Shown here in pieces: positions 54,335 to 62,647 of a stretch of 64,000 nt of DNA (the first letter of the stretch is position 1; the number at the start of each line of letters is the position of its first letter). The DNA is from Rhodococcus yananensis (GTDB lineage: Bacteria; Actinomycetota; Actinomycetes; Mycobacteriales; Mycobacteriaceae), in assembly GCF_020515525.1 (NCBI RefSeq), contig NZ_JAIYEP010000013.1:1-64000 (forward strand), written 5' to 3'. The position numbers and the translations under genes were made by a program. The notes beneath the pieces were generated by a model. That model made no database searches. It was not told where the DNA came from and worked only from the letters and a program-made list of their open reading frames with translations.

Positions 54335-56397
54335 GAATCGGCTCCCTGTTCGGTGGGACGCACCAGGTCCGCGGTGGGAGACGCGTTGTCGCGGCGGCGT
54401 ACCCAGTCCGTGACGATGCGCACGGCGTCGTCGACGGGTACGCCGTTGACCTGGGTGCCGTCACGGAAACGGAAGCTCACCGCGCCCGCGTCGACGTCCC
54501 GTTCGCCGGCGAGCAGCATGAACGGCACCTTCTGGGTGGTGTGGGTGCGGATCTTCTTCTGCATTCGGTCGTCGCTGAGGTCCACCTCGGCGCGGATCCC
54601 CTCGGCCTTCAACTTCCGCGAGACATCCAGGAGGTGGTCGGCGAAGTTCTCGGCGACGGGAATTCCCACCACCTGTACCGGTGACAGCCACGCCGGGAAC
54701 GCGCCCGCGTAGTGCTCGGTGAGCACACCGAAGAACCGCTCGATCGAACCGAACAGTGCGCGGTGGATCATGACGGGCCGATGCTTCGCACCGTCGGTGC
54801 CGGTGTATTCGAGTTCGAACCGTTCGGGCAGGTTGAAGTCGAGTTGGATCGTCGACATCTGCCAGTTGCGACCCAGCGCATCGTTGACCTGGACGGAGAT
54901 CTTCGGGCCGTAGAAGGCGGCTCCGCCCGGATCCGGAACGAGGTGCAGTCCGGACGCCTCCCCGACCTCCCGCAGTGTCTCGGTGGCCGTGTCCCACAGT
55001 TCGTCGCTACCGACGAACTTCTTCGGGTTCTTCGTCGACAGCTCGAGGTAGTAGTCGTCGAGACCGTAGTCCTTCAGCACGTCCAGGATGAACTCGAGAA
55101 CCGAGGTGAGTTCGTCGCGCATCTGCTCGGGGGTGCAGAAGATGTGCGCGTCGTCCTGCGTCATGCCGCGCACGCGGGTGAGTCCGTGCACGACACCGGA
55201 CTTCTCGTACCGATAGACGGACCCGAACTCGAACATCCGCAGCGGCAACTCGCGGTAGGAGCGCCCACGCGACCGGAAGATCAGGTCGTGCATCGGGCAG
55301 TTCATCGGCTTGAGGTAGTAGTCCTGACCCGGCTTGCGGATCGCGCCGTCCTCGTCGCGCTCCTCGTCGATGTGCATCGCCGGGAACATGCCGTCTCGGT
55401 ACCAGTCCAGATGGCCGGACACCTCGTACAGGTGCCCCTTGGTGATGTGCGGAGTGTTGACGAAGTCGTACCCGGCCTCGACGTGCCGTTCACGCGAGTA
55501 GTTCTCCATCTCCTGGCGGATGATGCCGCCCTTGGGATGGAACACCGGCAGGCCCGAACCGAGTTCGTCGGGGAAGGAGAACAGGTCGAGTTCGGCGCCG
55601 AGTCGGCGGTGGTCGCGTCGCTCCGCCTCGGCGAGGAGTTCGAGGTGCCGGTCGAGGGCTTCGGTGGATTCCCAGGCGGTGCCGTAGATGCGCTGCAGAT
55701 CCGCGTTGTCCTGGTCGCCGCGCCAGTATGCCGCGGAGCTGCGGGTGAGTTTGAACGCCGGGATGTGCTTGGTGGTCGGCAGATGCGGGCCGCGGCACAG
55801 ATCCTTCCACACGATCTCGCCCGTGCGCGGGTTGAGATTGTCGTAGATGGTCAGTTCCTTGCCACCGACCTCCATGATCTCCGGATCGTCGATCCCGGAC
55901 TTGTCGTCGATGAGCTCGAGTTTGAACGGCTCGTCGCGCAGTTCGTCACGGGCGGCCTCGAGATCCTCCACGACACGTCGGGAGAACCGCTGCGAATCCT
56001 TGACGATCTTCTTCATCCGCTTCTCGAGCTTCGCGAGATCGTCGGGAGTGAAGGGACGGTCGACCTGGAAGTCGTAGTAGAAACCGTCCTTGATCGGCGG
56101 CCCGATACCCAGCTTGGCATCGGGGAACTCCTGCTGCACCGCCTGCGCGAGCACGTGGGCTGCCGAATGCCGGATGACACTGCGGCCGTCATCGGTGTCG
56201 GCGGCGACGGCTTCCACCTCGACGTCGGAGTCGGGCGTCCACGCGAGGTCGCGGAGCTGACCGTCCGTGTCGCGGACGACGACGACCGCGTCGGGGCCCT
56301 TGACCGGCAGGCCGGCCTCGCGCACGGCGGACGCGGCAGTGGTTCCCGCGGGCACCCGGACGAGCACGGCTGGTTTCACGGATGCGGGCGTGGTCAC
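54331..56397 (-). CDS. thrS: Threonyl-tRNA synthetase
   Basis: A 688-residue class II synthetase charging tRNA-Thr. Order: TGS domain (about 5-75), editing domain with [12 protein letters not shown] (H-x3-H type) near 85, catalytic core with zinc-binding region [10 protein letters not shown], motif 2 [19 protein letters not shown] region and [16 protein letters not shown] as motif 3, then the anticodon domain. GTG 56397 follows GAGGAG by 9 bp. The upstream extension to 56499 is unsupported. I looked for a T-box leader in the 139-bp gap and saw none. Confidence 0.96.
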   Translation of the reverse strand: MTTPASVKPAVLVRVPAGTTAASAVREAGLPVKGPDAVVVVRDTDGQLRDLAWTPDSDVEVEAVAADTDDGRSVIRHSAAHVLAQAVQQEFPDAKLGIGPPIKDGFYYDFQVDRPFTPDDLAKLEKRMKKIVKDSQRFSRRVVEDLEAARDELRDEPFKLELIDDKSGIDDPEIMEVGGKELTIYDNLNPRTGEIVWKDLCRGPHLPTTKHIPAFKLTRSSAAYWRGDQDNADLQRIYGTAWESTEALDRHLELLAEAERRDHRRLGAELDLFSFPDELGSGLPVFHPKGGIIRQEMENYSRERHVEAGYDFVNTPHITKGHLYEVSGHLDWYRDGMFPAMHIDEERDEDGAIRKPGQDYYLKPMNCPMHDLIFRSRGRSYRELPLRMFEFGSVYRYEKSGVVHGLTRVRGMTQDDAHIFCTPEQMRDELTSVLEFILDVLKDYGLDDYYLELSTKNPKKFVGSDELWDTATETLREVGEASGLHLVPDPGGAAFYGPKISVQVNDALGRNWQMSTIQLDFNLPERFELEYTGTDGAKHRPVMIHRALFGSIERFFGVLTEHYAGAFPAWLSPVQVVGIPVAENFADHLLDVSRKLKAEGIRAEVDLSDDRMQKKIRTHTTQKVPFMLLAGERDVDAGAVSFRFRDGTQVNGVPVDDAVRIVTDWVRRRDNASPTADLVRPTEQGADS

Positions 56398-56536
56398 TGT
56401 GGTGGACTCCTCGGCTCGATGCCTGTCTGGGGGCGTCACCGGCACGTCATCGACGCGGGTCGGCAACCTCCCCATGCTATCGACATACCGTGCGGGCACC
56501 GAATGCAGGGAGCCCGCGAGTCGGACCGTACCCGGA

Positions 56537-57139
56537 CTAGAGTTCGTGCAGTCCGGTGAGAACCCGTTCGAGCAGGTCGACGCCGGGACCCACCCGATCG
56601 ACGGTGCGGTGCACCGTCAGCTCACCGGTGGCCGCGAGGTCGCCGACGAGAACGCGGGCGACACCGAGCGGGATCCCTGCCAGCGCCGCGACCTCCATGA
56701 TCGACCGTGGATGACGGCACAGATCGAGCACGACCCGGTGTTCGTGCACGGGGCCCGCGCCGTCGGCCCCCATCGCCGACTCCACTGTCGACACGAGCGC
56801 CTCGAGTGGCAGCTCCACCTCGGCCCGGGTCCGTCCACCGCTCATGACGAACGGCCGGACGAACGACGATGTCTGATGATCCATGTCCTCGACTCCCGCA
56901 CTGTTCCTGACGCGCACGGCACCGTTCGCAATCCGGTGCGCTCCGCGCGTGACATCCCCCCCGGCGGTCTCCGCCGGCGACACGGACTCCGTCACCTGGG
57001 CTGCGTCCGGCACCCTCACCGACTCGTCGGCCGCCGAATATACAAGATCGTCCCTGCGCGCGCGGTGACGAGAACGCGACGACCCGAAGCGCGCTCCGGT
57101 CGCACCCACGACCGGCCATCGACCCTCGGCCACACTCAT
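56537..57139 (-). CDS. DUF742 protein (CvnC-like) with N-terminal extension
   Basis: The C-terminal 115 residues are a DUF742 domain: [40 protein letters not shown] and [20 protein letters not shown], ending [12 protein letters not shown]. Such proteins normally sit in conservon operons (sensor kinase, roadblock, DUF742, GTPase) and form complexes with the GTPase; none of those partners is here. ATG 57139 has AGGAGG 8 bp upstream and gives 200 residues with an unrecognised 85-residue extension; ATG 56884 would give a standard 115-residue protein. GC at third positions is lower in the extension, so the start is uncertain. Confidence 0.78.
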   Translation of the reverse strand: MSVAEGRWPVVGATGARFGSSRSRHRARRDDLVYSAADESVRVPDAAQVTESVSPAETAGGDVTRGAHRIANGAVRVRNSAGVEDMDHQTSSFVRPFVMSGGRTRAEVELPLEALVSTVESAMGADGAGPVHEHRVVLDLCRHPRSIMEVAALAGIPLGVARVLVGDLAATGELTVHRTVDRVGPGVDLLERVLTGLHEL

Positions 57140-57303
57140 CCGGTCATCCTCCTCGAACCACACAGTTCACCCGGCCGGGACATCGCGGACGTCGACGGCC
57201 GCGTGGACTCGGGTACGCGAGCATCCGCACGACGCGGTATGCACATCCACTCGGAGGTACATCCGCCTCACCCTGCTCGACAGTTACACGCCAAGATACG
57301 CAA

Positions 57304-57331
57304 AAGGGCACCCTGTGTGCAGGGTGCCCTT
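57304..57331 (-). terminator. Terminator of tRNA-Val(CAC)
   Basis: AAGGGCACCCT pairs perfectly with AGGGTGCCCTT (11 bp, 6-nt loop). Read on the minus strand it is followed by a T run, 12 bp after the tRNA 3' end. Confidence 0.85.
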
Positions 57332-57343
57332 CGGTGTCTACTG

Positions 57344-57415
57344 TGGTCCCGGCTGGGATCGAACCAGCGACCTCCCCGGTGTGAACGGGACGCTCTTCCA
57401 CTGAGCCACGGGACC
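57344..57415 (-). tRNA. tRNA-Val (anticodon CAC)
   Basis: Complete cloverleaf: acceptor GGTCCCG/CGGGACC with discriminator A, D arm GCTCAGTGGAAGAGC, anticodon loop TTCACAC and T arm GCTGGTTCGATCCCAGC. No encoded CCA. Confidence 0.95.
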
Positions 57416-57768
57416 GTGCCGCTTCGCAGCGGCTCGAACGGAATGGAACACTAACACGCTCTCGCGACGAACACGAATCGCCAGGTCGGACGGCTTTTCG
57501 GCAGCGTGGACACTCCCGAACGGAAGTGCCCCGAGCCGGAGGACACCGCCGGGTCGGAGTCGGGTGCGTTCCCGCACACCGCCATCTCGCCCGCGCGTGT
57601 CGCGCGCGCGTCGCGCGCGGCGGCACCGGGGTGCCGGCGGGACACCGGACACCCGACCGCGAACCCGGGTCGGGAAGTCCGCGACCACCGCACCGGTGGT
57701 GCACCATCGCCACCGATCAGCGAACCGACCTGCCACGCACGCATCGATTCGTACGATGACCAGGCAAT
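57416..57768. other. Intergenic region between tRNA-Val and the tRNA array
   Basis: About 350 bp without a credible gene. It contains alternating CG runs at 57601-57610 and 57612-57619. The -35 of the tRNA array promoter begins at its right end. Frames here on the minus strand only continue the spurious tRNA-derived reading frame. Confidence 0.5.
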
Positions 57769-57798
57769 TTGTGTGTTGCGTCGATAGTCGGCTAATGT
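57769..57798 (+). promoter_or_regulatory. Promoter of the tRNA Gly-Cys-Val-Gly-Val array
   Basis: TTGTGT (57769-57774), an 18-bp spacer and TAATGT (57793-57798) lie about 44 bp before the first tRNA-Gly. Confidence 0.5.
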
Positions 57799-57841
57799 TC
57801 TGAACCGCACCACGGAGAGCACGACGCCGCACGGTGCGAAT

Positions 57842-57914
57842 GCGGATGTAGCGCAGCTGGTAGCGCATCACCTTGCCAAGGTGAGGGTCGCGGGTTCGAA
57901 TCCCGTCATCCGCT
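57842..57914 (+). tRNA. tRNA-Gly (anticodon GCC), copy 1
   Basis: Acceptor GCGGATG/CATCCGC, anticodon loop TTGCCAA within CACC/GGTG, T arm CGGGTTCGAATCCCG, discriminator T. Identical in sequence to copy 2 at 58136. Confidence 0.96.
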
Positions 57915-57939
57915 CGAGAGGTTGGACTCGACCTTTTAC

Positions 57940-58010
57940 GGTGGAGTGGCCGAGTGGTGAGGCAACGGCCTGCAAAGCCGTGCACACGGGTTCGATTCCC
58001 GTCTCCACCT
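57940..58010 (+). tRNA. tRNA-Cys (anticodon GCA)
   Basis: Acceptor GGTGGAG/CTCCACC, anticodon loop CTGCAAA, T arm ACGGGTTCGATTCCCGT, discriminator T. Confidence 0.96.
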
Positions 58011-58011
58011 C

Positions 58012-58086
58012 GCGCGATTAGCTCAGCGGGAGAGCGCTTCCCTGACACGGAAGAGGTCACTGGTTCAATCCCAGTATCGCGCACCA
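58012..58086 (+). tRNA. tRNA-Val (anticodon GAC), copy 1, CCA encoded
   Basis: Acceptor GCGCGAT/ATCGCGC, anticodon loop CTGACAC, T arm ACTGGTTCAATCCCAGT, discriminator A at 58083 and encoded CCA to 58086. Begins two bases after tRNA-Cys. Confidence 0.96.
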
Positions 58087-58135
58087 GGATCGACCAGCAC
58101 GTGGGTCGACCCGAGCTGTACCCCAACGTGCACAC

Positions 58136-58208
58136 GCGGATGTAGCGCAGCTGGTAGCGCATCACCTTGCCAAGGTGAGGGTCGCGGGTTCGAATCCCGT
58201 CATCCGCT
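58136..58208 (+). tRNA. tRNA-Gly (anticodon GCC), copy 2
   Basis: Same 73-nt sequence as the copy at 57842. Here CCA follows the discriminator (58209-58211), unlike copy 1, which is followed by CGA. Confidence 0.96.
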
Positions 58209-58230
58209 CCACTCCGGCGAATACGAGCCG

Positions 58231-58305
58231 GCGCGATTAGCTCAGCGGGAGAGCGCTTCCCTGACACGGAAGAGGTCACTGGTTCAATCCCAGTATCGCG
58301 CACCA
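58231..58305 (+). tRNA. tRNA-Val (anticodon GAC), copy 2, CCA encoded
   Basis: Same sequence as the copy at 58012 including CCA. Last gene of the array; a 21-bp stem terminator begins three bases later. Confidence 0.96.
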
Positions 58306-58307
58306 CG

Positions 58308-58352
58308 AACGACACTGTCCCCCTTCGGTTTCCGAAGGGGGACAGTGTCGTT
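58308..58352. terminator. Strong bidirectional terminator
   Basis: A perfect 21-bp stem with a 3-nt TTT loop (arms 58308-58328 and 58332-58352, core ACTGTCCCCCTTCGG) separates the tRNA array from the convergent LeuA-like gene. Confidence 0.9.
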
Positions 58353-58361
58353 GCGGGGGAT

Positions 58362-58883
58362 TCAGTCCATCGCGTGGAGCCGGTTCACGCCGGCGATCAT
58401 CGCACGCAGCGCCGATTCCGTCGCATCCTCCGCCATGCCCATCGCCCAGATCCGGTGGTCGCCCGCCTCGCAGCGGATGAACGTCGCGTACCGGTCGCCG
58501 AGGTCGCGACGGTGGAACGACAGGATCTCGAGCCGGTACCCGAGATCGTGGAGCATCCCGGTCATGGCCCCGACAGGACCGCCGGCCGTGGCCGTCGCGG
58601 TGGTGATGGAGCGTCCCACCGCGATCGTGGCCTCGAACGTGCTGTACCCGCCGGGCAGTGCCCGACGCGACCAACCGCCCAGTCGCAGCGGCCCACCCTG
58701 CGGCGCGTAGGTGGCGGAGAACTCGGACCACGACGAACCCGCCGCCTCCGTGCGCAGGTCACGCGGCAGTGGGGAACCGAAGCGCTCCTCGAACGGATCA
58801 CCCGGGCGTGCACGGTGGGAATCGCCGCGACAGGAATCGACGGTGGCGGAAATGAAGGAAGTGGTGGAAATGAAGGCGTTCAT
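58362..58883 (-). CDS. Stand-alone LeuA C-terminal (regulatory) domain-like protein
   Basis: A 173-residue protein whose C-terminal 110 residues resemble the allosteric LeuA_dimer domain of 2-isopropylmalate synthase: STFEATIAVGRSITTATATA, GPVGAMTGMLHDLGYRLEIL, and the late MGMAEDATESALRAMIAGVN. There is no TIM-barrel catalytic domain, so it cannot be a synthase; it may bind a branched-chain amino acid and regulate another enzyme. Residues 1-60 are unassigned. ATG 58883 has GGAAG about 9 bp upstream. A short Val/Leu leader peptide and alternative hairpins precede it, which fits control by branched-chain amino acids. Confidence 0.65.
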   Translation of the reverse strand: MNAFISTTSFISATVDSCRGDSHRARPGDPFEERFGSPLPRDLRTEAAGSSWSEFSATYAPQGGPLRLGGWSRRALPGGYSTFEATIAVGRSITTATATAGGPVGAMTGMLHDLGYRLEILSFHRRDLGDRYATFIRCEAGDHRIWAMGMAEDATESALRAMIAGVNRLHAMD

Positions 58884-58908
58884 CGGGATGGTCTTCCGCG
58901 TGAAGGGA

Positions 58909-58951
58909 GGACCGACGCGTAGCTCAACGACCCGCAGCGAGGGGTCGGTCC
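58909..58951 (-). promoter_or_regulatory. Alternative hairpins (attenuator-like) before the LeuA-like gene
   Basis: Hairpin A pairs 58928-58933 with 58942-58947 (CGACCC/GGGTCG). Hairpin B pairs 58909-58916 with 58944-58951 (GGACCGAC/GTCGGTCC). They share bases 58944-58947 and cannot coexist. The region starts 4 nt after the leader peptide stop. There is no T tract, so control could be of transcription or translation. Confidence 0.5.
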
Positions 58952-58954
58952 GAA

Positions 58955-58996
58955 TCAGACCCCGCTACGGCGGTGAACTACGAGTACGCGCTTCAT
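58955..58996 (-). CDS. Leader peptide MKRVLVVHRRSGV
   Basis: A 13-codon ORF with Val-Leu-Val-Val as codons 4-7, placed between a good promoter and the alternative hairpins. The -10 TAGCCT ends 7 bp before the ATG, so the mRNA is probably leaderless. Leader peptides rich in the regulated amino acid precede branched-chain genes in actinobacteria; slow translation here would signal Val/Leu shortage. Confidence 0.6.
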   Translation of the reverse strand: MKRVLVVHRRSGV

Positions 58997-59003
58997 GGTG
59001 GCG

Positions 59004-59032
59004 AGGCTACGCGGTCGACCACGACAACGCAA
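59004..59032 (-). promoter_or_regulatory. Promoter of the leader/LeuA-like transcript
   Basis: On the minus strand: -35 TTGCGT (59027-59032), 17-bp spacer, -10 TAGCCT (59004-59009). Transcription should begin at or next to the leader ATG (58996). Confidence 0.65.
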
Positions 59033-59147
59033 GCGCGGACCGGACACGAACCGGGTGACAGTGCGTGACGCAACTGTGACCGCACCGTTTTGGAACCTGA
59101 GGGATCCCTCATGTATCGTAGGAATCGCCATCCCCCCCGATGGTAAT

Positions 59148-59185
59148 GAACCCCAGCCATGACCCCCCATCCAAGGCTGGGGTTC
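59148..59185. repeat. 11-bp inverted repeat
   Basis: GAACCCCAGCC and GGCTGGGGTTC pair across a 16-nt loop between the divergent leader promoter and the GNAT gene. No T tract follows; its role is unknown. A 12-bp palindrome GAGGGATCCCTC lies at 59099-59110. Confidence 0.6.
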
Positions 59186-59257
59186 AGCCATATCCGGGGT
59201 CGGTGGGAGGACCGGGTCCCCACGCCACGGCAGGCGATCTCCTGCTTCACTGGTGGC

Positions 59258-59827
59258 ATGAACACGACCGGCAGCGCGACCACCACCGGCGGCCGCTCCC
59301 CCGTCATCGTCGAGCGTGCAGGCATCTGGGACGCCGAGGCCGTCGCCGATGTCGCGGCTGCAACCTTCCCGCTGGCCTGTCCTCCCGGGTCCACCCGCGA
59401 GGACATCGCGTCCTTCGTCGACGAGACACTCTCCGCCGAGAGGTTCGGCGACTACCTCACCGACCCTCTCCGGATCGTGTTCAAGGCCTGCCTGGACGGT
59501 GAGATCGTCGGGTACCTCATGGCCGTCGACTCACCCCCCACCGATCCCGGGATCCGCGCGACGATCACCGCGTCACCGTCCGTGGAGATCAGCAAGCTCT
59601 ACGTACTGCCCGGCGCCCACGGATCGGGTGTCGCCGCGGCCCTGATGGACGCGATCGTCGAGTGTGCGCGCAGTAGGGGTCGCTCCGGACTCTGGCTCGG
59701 CGTCAACCGGCAGAACGGGCGCGCGCAACGCTTCTACGCGAAACAGGGATTCACCGTCGTGGGCTCCCGCACGTTCGTCGTGGGAACACAGACGCACGCC
59801 GACCACGTGATGCAGCGGACCCTGTGA
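59258..59827 (+). CDS. GNAT family N-acetyltransferase
   Basis: A 189-residue acetyltransferase. The fold is clear: ISKLYVLPGAHGSGVAAALM carries the acetyl-CoA loop (near residues 110-128), then GLWLGVNRQNGRAQRFYAKQ and GFTVVGSRTFVVG. This resembles the RimI/PanZ-like single-domain class with the N-x-x-A-x-x-F-Y motif intact. Substrate unknown. ATG 59258 is preferred over 59159, whose extension crosses an inverted repeat. It converges with zapE (21 bp). Confidence 0.88.
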   Translation: MNTTGSATTTGGRSPVIVERAGIWDAEAVADVAAATFPLACPPGSTREDIASFVDETLSAERFGDYLTDPLRIVFKACLDGEIVGYLMAVDSPPTDPGIRATITASPSVEISKLYVLPGAHGSGVAAALMDAIVECARSRGRSGLWLGVNRQNGRAQRFYAKQGFTVVGSRTFVVGTQTHADHVMQRTL

Positions 59828-59848
59828 CGCGGGCGGGCACCCGCCCGT

Positions 59849-60862
59849 TCAGCTCGTCGCAACCTCGAACCGCGACAGCGCCAGCAGACGCGACGTGGCG
59901 CGCAGGTACTTCTTGCGGTAGCCACCGGCGAGCATCTCCGGCGTGAAGATCTCGTCCAGCTTGGCGCCGGCAACGGTCACCGGGATGCTCGCGTCGTAGA
60001 GCCGGTCGGCGAGCACGACCAGGCGAAGCGCGACGGACTGGTCCTGCGCGGGATGCACCCCGTTCAGATAGACGGCACGGACACCCTCGACGAGCTTGTT
60101 GTATCGCGACGGGTGCAGCGTGCTCAGGTGTGCGCAGAGTTCGTCGAAATCGTCGAGTGTCGCGCCCGGGGTGTTCTCGGCGCGTTCGATCAGGTCCTCG
60201 GCCGCGATCGGATCCGGCGCCGGAGGAAGATCGCGGTGCCGGTAGTCGGGGCCGTCGACCCGGATCGTCTCGAAGATCGACGAGAGCTTCTTGATCTCGC
60301 GAAGGAAGTCCTGTGCCGCGAACCTGCCCTCACCGAGCTGACCGGGAAGCGTGTTCGATGTCGCGACGATCGAGACGCCGCGGGCCGACAGCTCGGTGAG
60401 CAGTCGCGACACCAGCATCGTGTCACCCGGATCGTCGAGTTCGAACTCGTCGATGCACAGCACACTGTGCGTGGACAGTTCCTCGACGGCCTTGTTGAAG
60501 CCGAGTGCGCCCACCACGTGGGTGAGCTCCACGAACGTGCCGAATGCCTTCGGGGAAGGCGCACTGTGGAAGATCGAGGCGAGCAGGTGGGTCTTGCCGA
60601 CACCGAAGCCGCCGTCGAGATACAGCCCCGCACCCGTCGACGGCGCCTTCCGTCCGAACAGCCCGCGCTTGCCACCGCGGATCTTCGCCACCTTGGCGGC
60701 GAACGCTTCTGCAGCGGCCACGGCCGCGGCCTGGCTGGGCTCGTTGGGGTCGGGAATGTACGAGGCGAAGCTCACGTCGTCGAACATCGCGGGCGGCACC
60801 ATCTGCGCCACGAGCTGATCTGCGGGAACCACCGGGTTTCGATCGACGAGACGTTCGTGCAT
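59849..60862 (-). CDS. zapE: Cell division ATPase ZapE/AFG1 family
   Basis: A 337-residue AFG1-like P-loop ATPase; E. coli ZapE associates with the Z ring, and the mycobacterial counterpart is Rv2670c. Walker A is DGGFGVGKTH (G84-T91), Walker B is VLCIDEFEL, and SIVATSNTLPGQL is sensor 1. The C-terminal HPSRYNKLVEGVRAVYL and VALRLVVLADRLYD are family blocks. ATG 60862. Divergent from the hydrolase-like lipoprotein (173 bp). The nearby aftC makes this the Rv2670c-Rv2673 order. Confidence 0.92.
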   Translation of the reverse strand: MHERLVDRNPVVPADQLVAQMVPPAMFDDVSFASYIPDPNEPSQAAAVAAAEAFAAKVAKIRGGKRGLFGRKAPSTGAGLYLDGGFGVGKTHLLASIFHSAPSPKAFGTFVELTHVVGALGFNKAVEELSTHSVLCIDEFELDDPGDTMLVSRLLTELSARGVSIVATSNTLPGQLGEGRFAAQDFLREIKKLSSIFETIRVDGPDYRHRDLPPAPDPIAAEDLIERAENTPGATLDDFDELCAHLSTLHPSRYNKLVEGVRAVYLNGVHPAQDQSVALRLVVLADRLYDASIPVTVAGAKLDEIFTPEMLAGGYRKKYLRATSRLLALSRFEVATS

Positions 60863-61035
60863 TTGTCCAGGATAAGGTCCGCGAATGACACATCCGGCAC
60901 AGCTCGGAGGATTGCGACCTACTTCACAGGACGTTCACGCGGTCGTCACCCCCCGAGAACCGTCCACCGGTACACCACACCGCCACACGACGACCGGTGC
61001 GCGACGTCGGCGCACGCACCTGGCAGTCTGTGCGC

Positions 61036-62598
61036 ATGCGCAGATCCGGGGTGCTCGCAGTGTGTTGGCTCGCAGTCGCATCGGCGGTCGCCGCCTGCGG
61101 CGCCGGTCCGTCGGTCCGACCCGACGTCGCAGTCGTGCGGAACGAACAGGGCAACCCCGCGTCGGTCGCGACCGACCACCCGGAGAGTCCCGAGGTCGAC
61201 GTGCCCGATCCCGGCAACGACTTCGTGTGGCGCGAGTGCACGACGGAGACGTTGAACGCACACGGGCTGCCTACCGGGCCCACCGGCCTGCTGCTCGAAT
61301 GCGCCGAAGTCTCCGCACCTGTCGATTCCGCCGGGTCCGTCCCGGGATCGTTCCCCCTCGCGGTGATGCGCGCGACGGTGCCCGACACACCCGACGACGT
61401 CGCCCCCCTGGTCCTGACCACCGGGTCGGACATGCCATCGACGCGCGCGCTCGCCGCACTCGCCACCGGACCGCTGTCGGGTGCCCTCGCCACCCGTCCG
61501 ATCGTGGCGGTCGATCGCCGCGGAACAGGCAACTCACAGCCGATCGACTGCATCTTCACGGCCGACAAACGATCACTCGCCGACCTCGGTGAGTTCGGCC
61601 CCGGTGGGCAATCACCGGAACGCGTCGCGGAACTCGGGCAGGAAGCCACGATCTCGTGCACCGACTACCTGCAACCGCAGGAACTGATGTTCTCCGTCAC
61701 ACACGCTGCAGAAGACCTCGAGCAGCTCCGGGCCGTCTGGGACGTCGATCGGATCGCGTTGCTCGGCATCGGCAACGGCGCGTCCGTGGCGCTCGCCTAC
61801 GCCGCCGCGCACCCCGAGGCGCTGGGCCGGCTGGTGTTGGACTCCCCCTCGGCCGCAACCGGCGACGCCGAGTTGCTCGCGGAGTCCCGCGCCCGCGGCG
61901 CCGAGGCCGCGGTCGATGCGTTCGCGCGTCAGTGCGTCGCACTCGGGTGTTCCCTGGGAGCCGATCCGCGCGCCACCCTCGAGGAACTGCACGAGCAGGC
62001 CGCGGCCGGGGCACTCGCCCCGGTGTCGGCGAACGCCCTGCTCACCGCACTCACCGCCGCCCTCGGCGCACCGGCCGCCGACCTGCAGTCCCGCGTCCGC
62101 GAACTCGCCGACGTGCTCAGCGCGGCCCGTGACGGCGATGTGCTTCCGCTGCTCGACATCGTCTCCACCGCCGAGGAACTGCTGTCCACGGACGGGCAGT
62201 GGGTGGCGCGGTGCAGCGACGGCCGACGGTGGCCGACAGCGATGCGCGCGGCGGAACTACAGAGCGACTGGTCGGCGACGTATCCGCTGTTCGGTGCGGA
62301 CATCGCAGTGGCCGCGACGTCCTGTGCGGCCTGGCCCAGCATGCCCGCTCCTCCACTGCCCTCCGCAGTCGACGTACCGGTTCTCGTCACCAGTGGTGCC
62401 GCCGACCCGATCGTGGGTGACGCGGGGCTCGACACGGTCACCGGAGTGCTCACCGCAGCGGGTGCACCGTGGTCGGTGTTGAAGTGGCAGGGCGCAGGCT
62501 ACGCGGCGACCCTGCACTCGTCGTGCGTGCAGAGCCGCCTCGAGTCGTATCTGACCGACGGCACGCTGCCTCCGAACGGCAGCCTGTGCCCCGCGTGA
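61036..62598 (+). CDS. Alpha/beta hydrolase-fold lipoprotein lacking the catalytic Ser and His (Rv2672-like)
   Basis: A 520-residue exported protein: signal sequence with lipobox VAACGAG (Cys about 22), then an alpha/beta hydrolase fold of the proline iminopeptidase/TAP type (IVAVDRRGTGNSQPIDC, AAEDLEQLRAVWDVDRIALL, and a C-terminal TAP-like VPVLVTSGAADPIV). The nucleophile elbow reads GIGNG, so Gly246 stands where Ser is expected, and the usual GHG with catalytic His reads WQGAGYA. Only the Asp (ADPIV) remains, so peptidase activity is doubtful. ATG 61036 is chosen because it opens the signal peptide (MRRSGVLAVCW). aftC follows 49 bp later. Confidence 0.85.
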   Translation: MRRSGVLAVCWLAVASAVAACGAGPSVRPDVAVVRNEQGNPASVATDHPESPEVDVPDPGNDFVWRECTTETLNAHGLPTGPTGLLLECAEVSAPVDSAGSVPGSFPLAVMRATVPDTPDDVAPLVLTTGSDMPSTRALAALATGPLSGALATRPIVAVDRRGTGNSQPIDCIFTADKRSLADLGEFGPGGQSPERVAELGQEATISCTDYLQPQELMFSVTHAAEDLEQLRAVWDVDRIALLGIGNGASVALAYAAAHPEALGRLVLDSPSAATGDAELLAESRARGAEAAVDAFARQCVALGCSLGADPRATLEELHEQAAAGALAPVSANALLTALTAALGAPAADLQSRVRELADVLSAARDGDVLPLLDIVSTAEELLSTDGQWVARCSDGRRWPTAMRAAELQSDWSATYPLFGADIAVAATSCAAWPSMPAPPLPSAVDVPVLVTSGAADPIVGDAGLDTVTGVLTAAGAPWSVLKWQGAGYAATLHSSCVQSRLESYLTDGTLPPNGSLCPA

Positions 62599-62647
62599 TC
62601 GATCCGGCGCCCATCACCACCGCGATGCACCGAGCCGGGGCTCCGCG

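Noticed and set aside
56398-56536. T-box leader before thrS
   Set aside because: No conserved T-box sequence or specifier-loop structure seen in the 139-bp gap.
57338-58315. Minus-strand 325-codon ORF containing repeated phrases such as DTGIEPVTSSVSGKRS and GADDGIRTRDPHLGKVMR
   Set aside because: It is the reverse translation of the tRNA array; these phrases are well-known false proteins made from tRNA genes.
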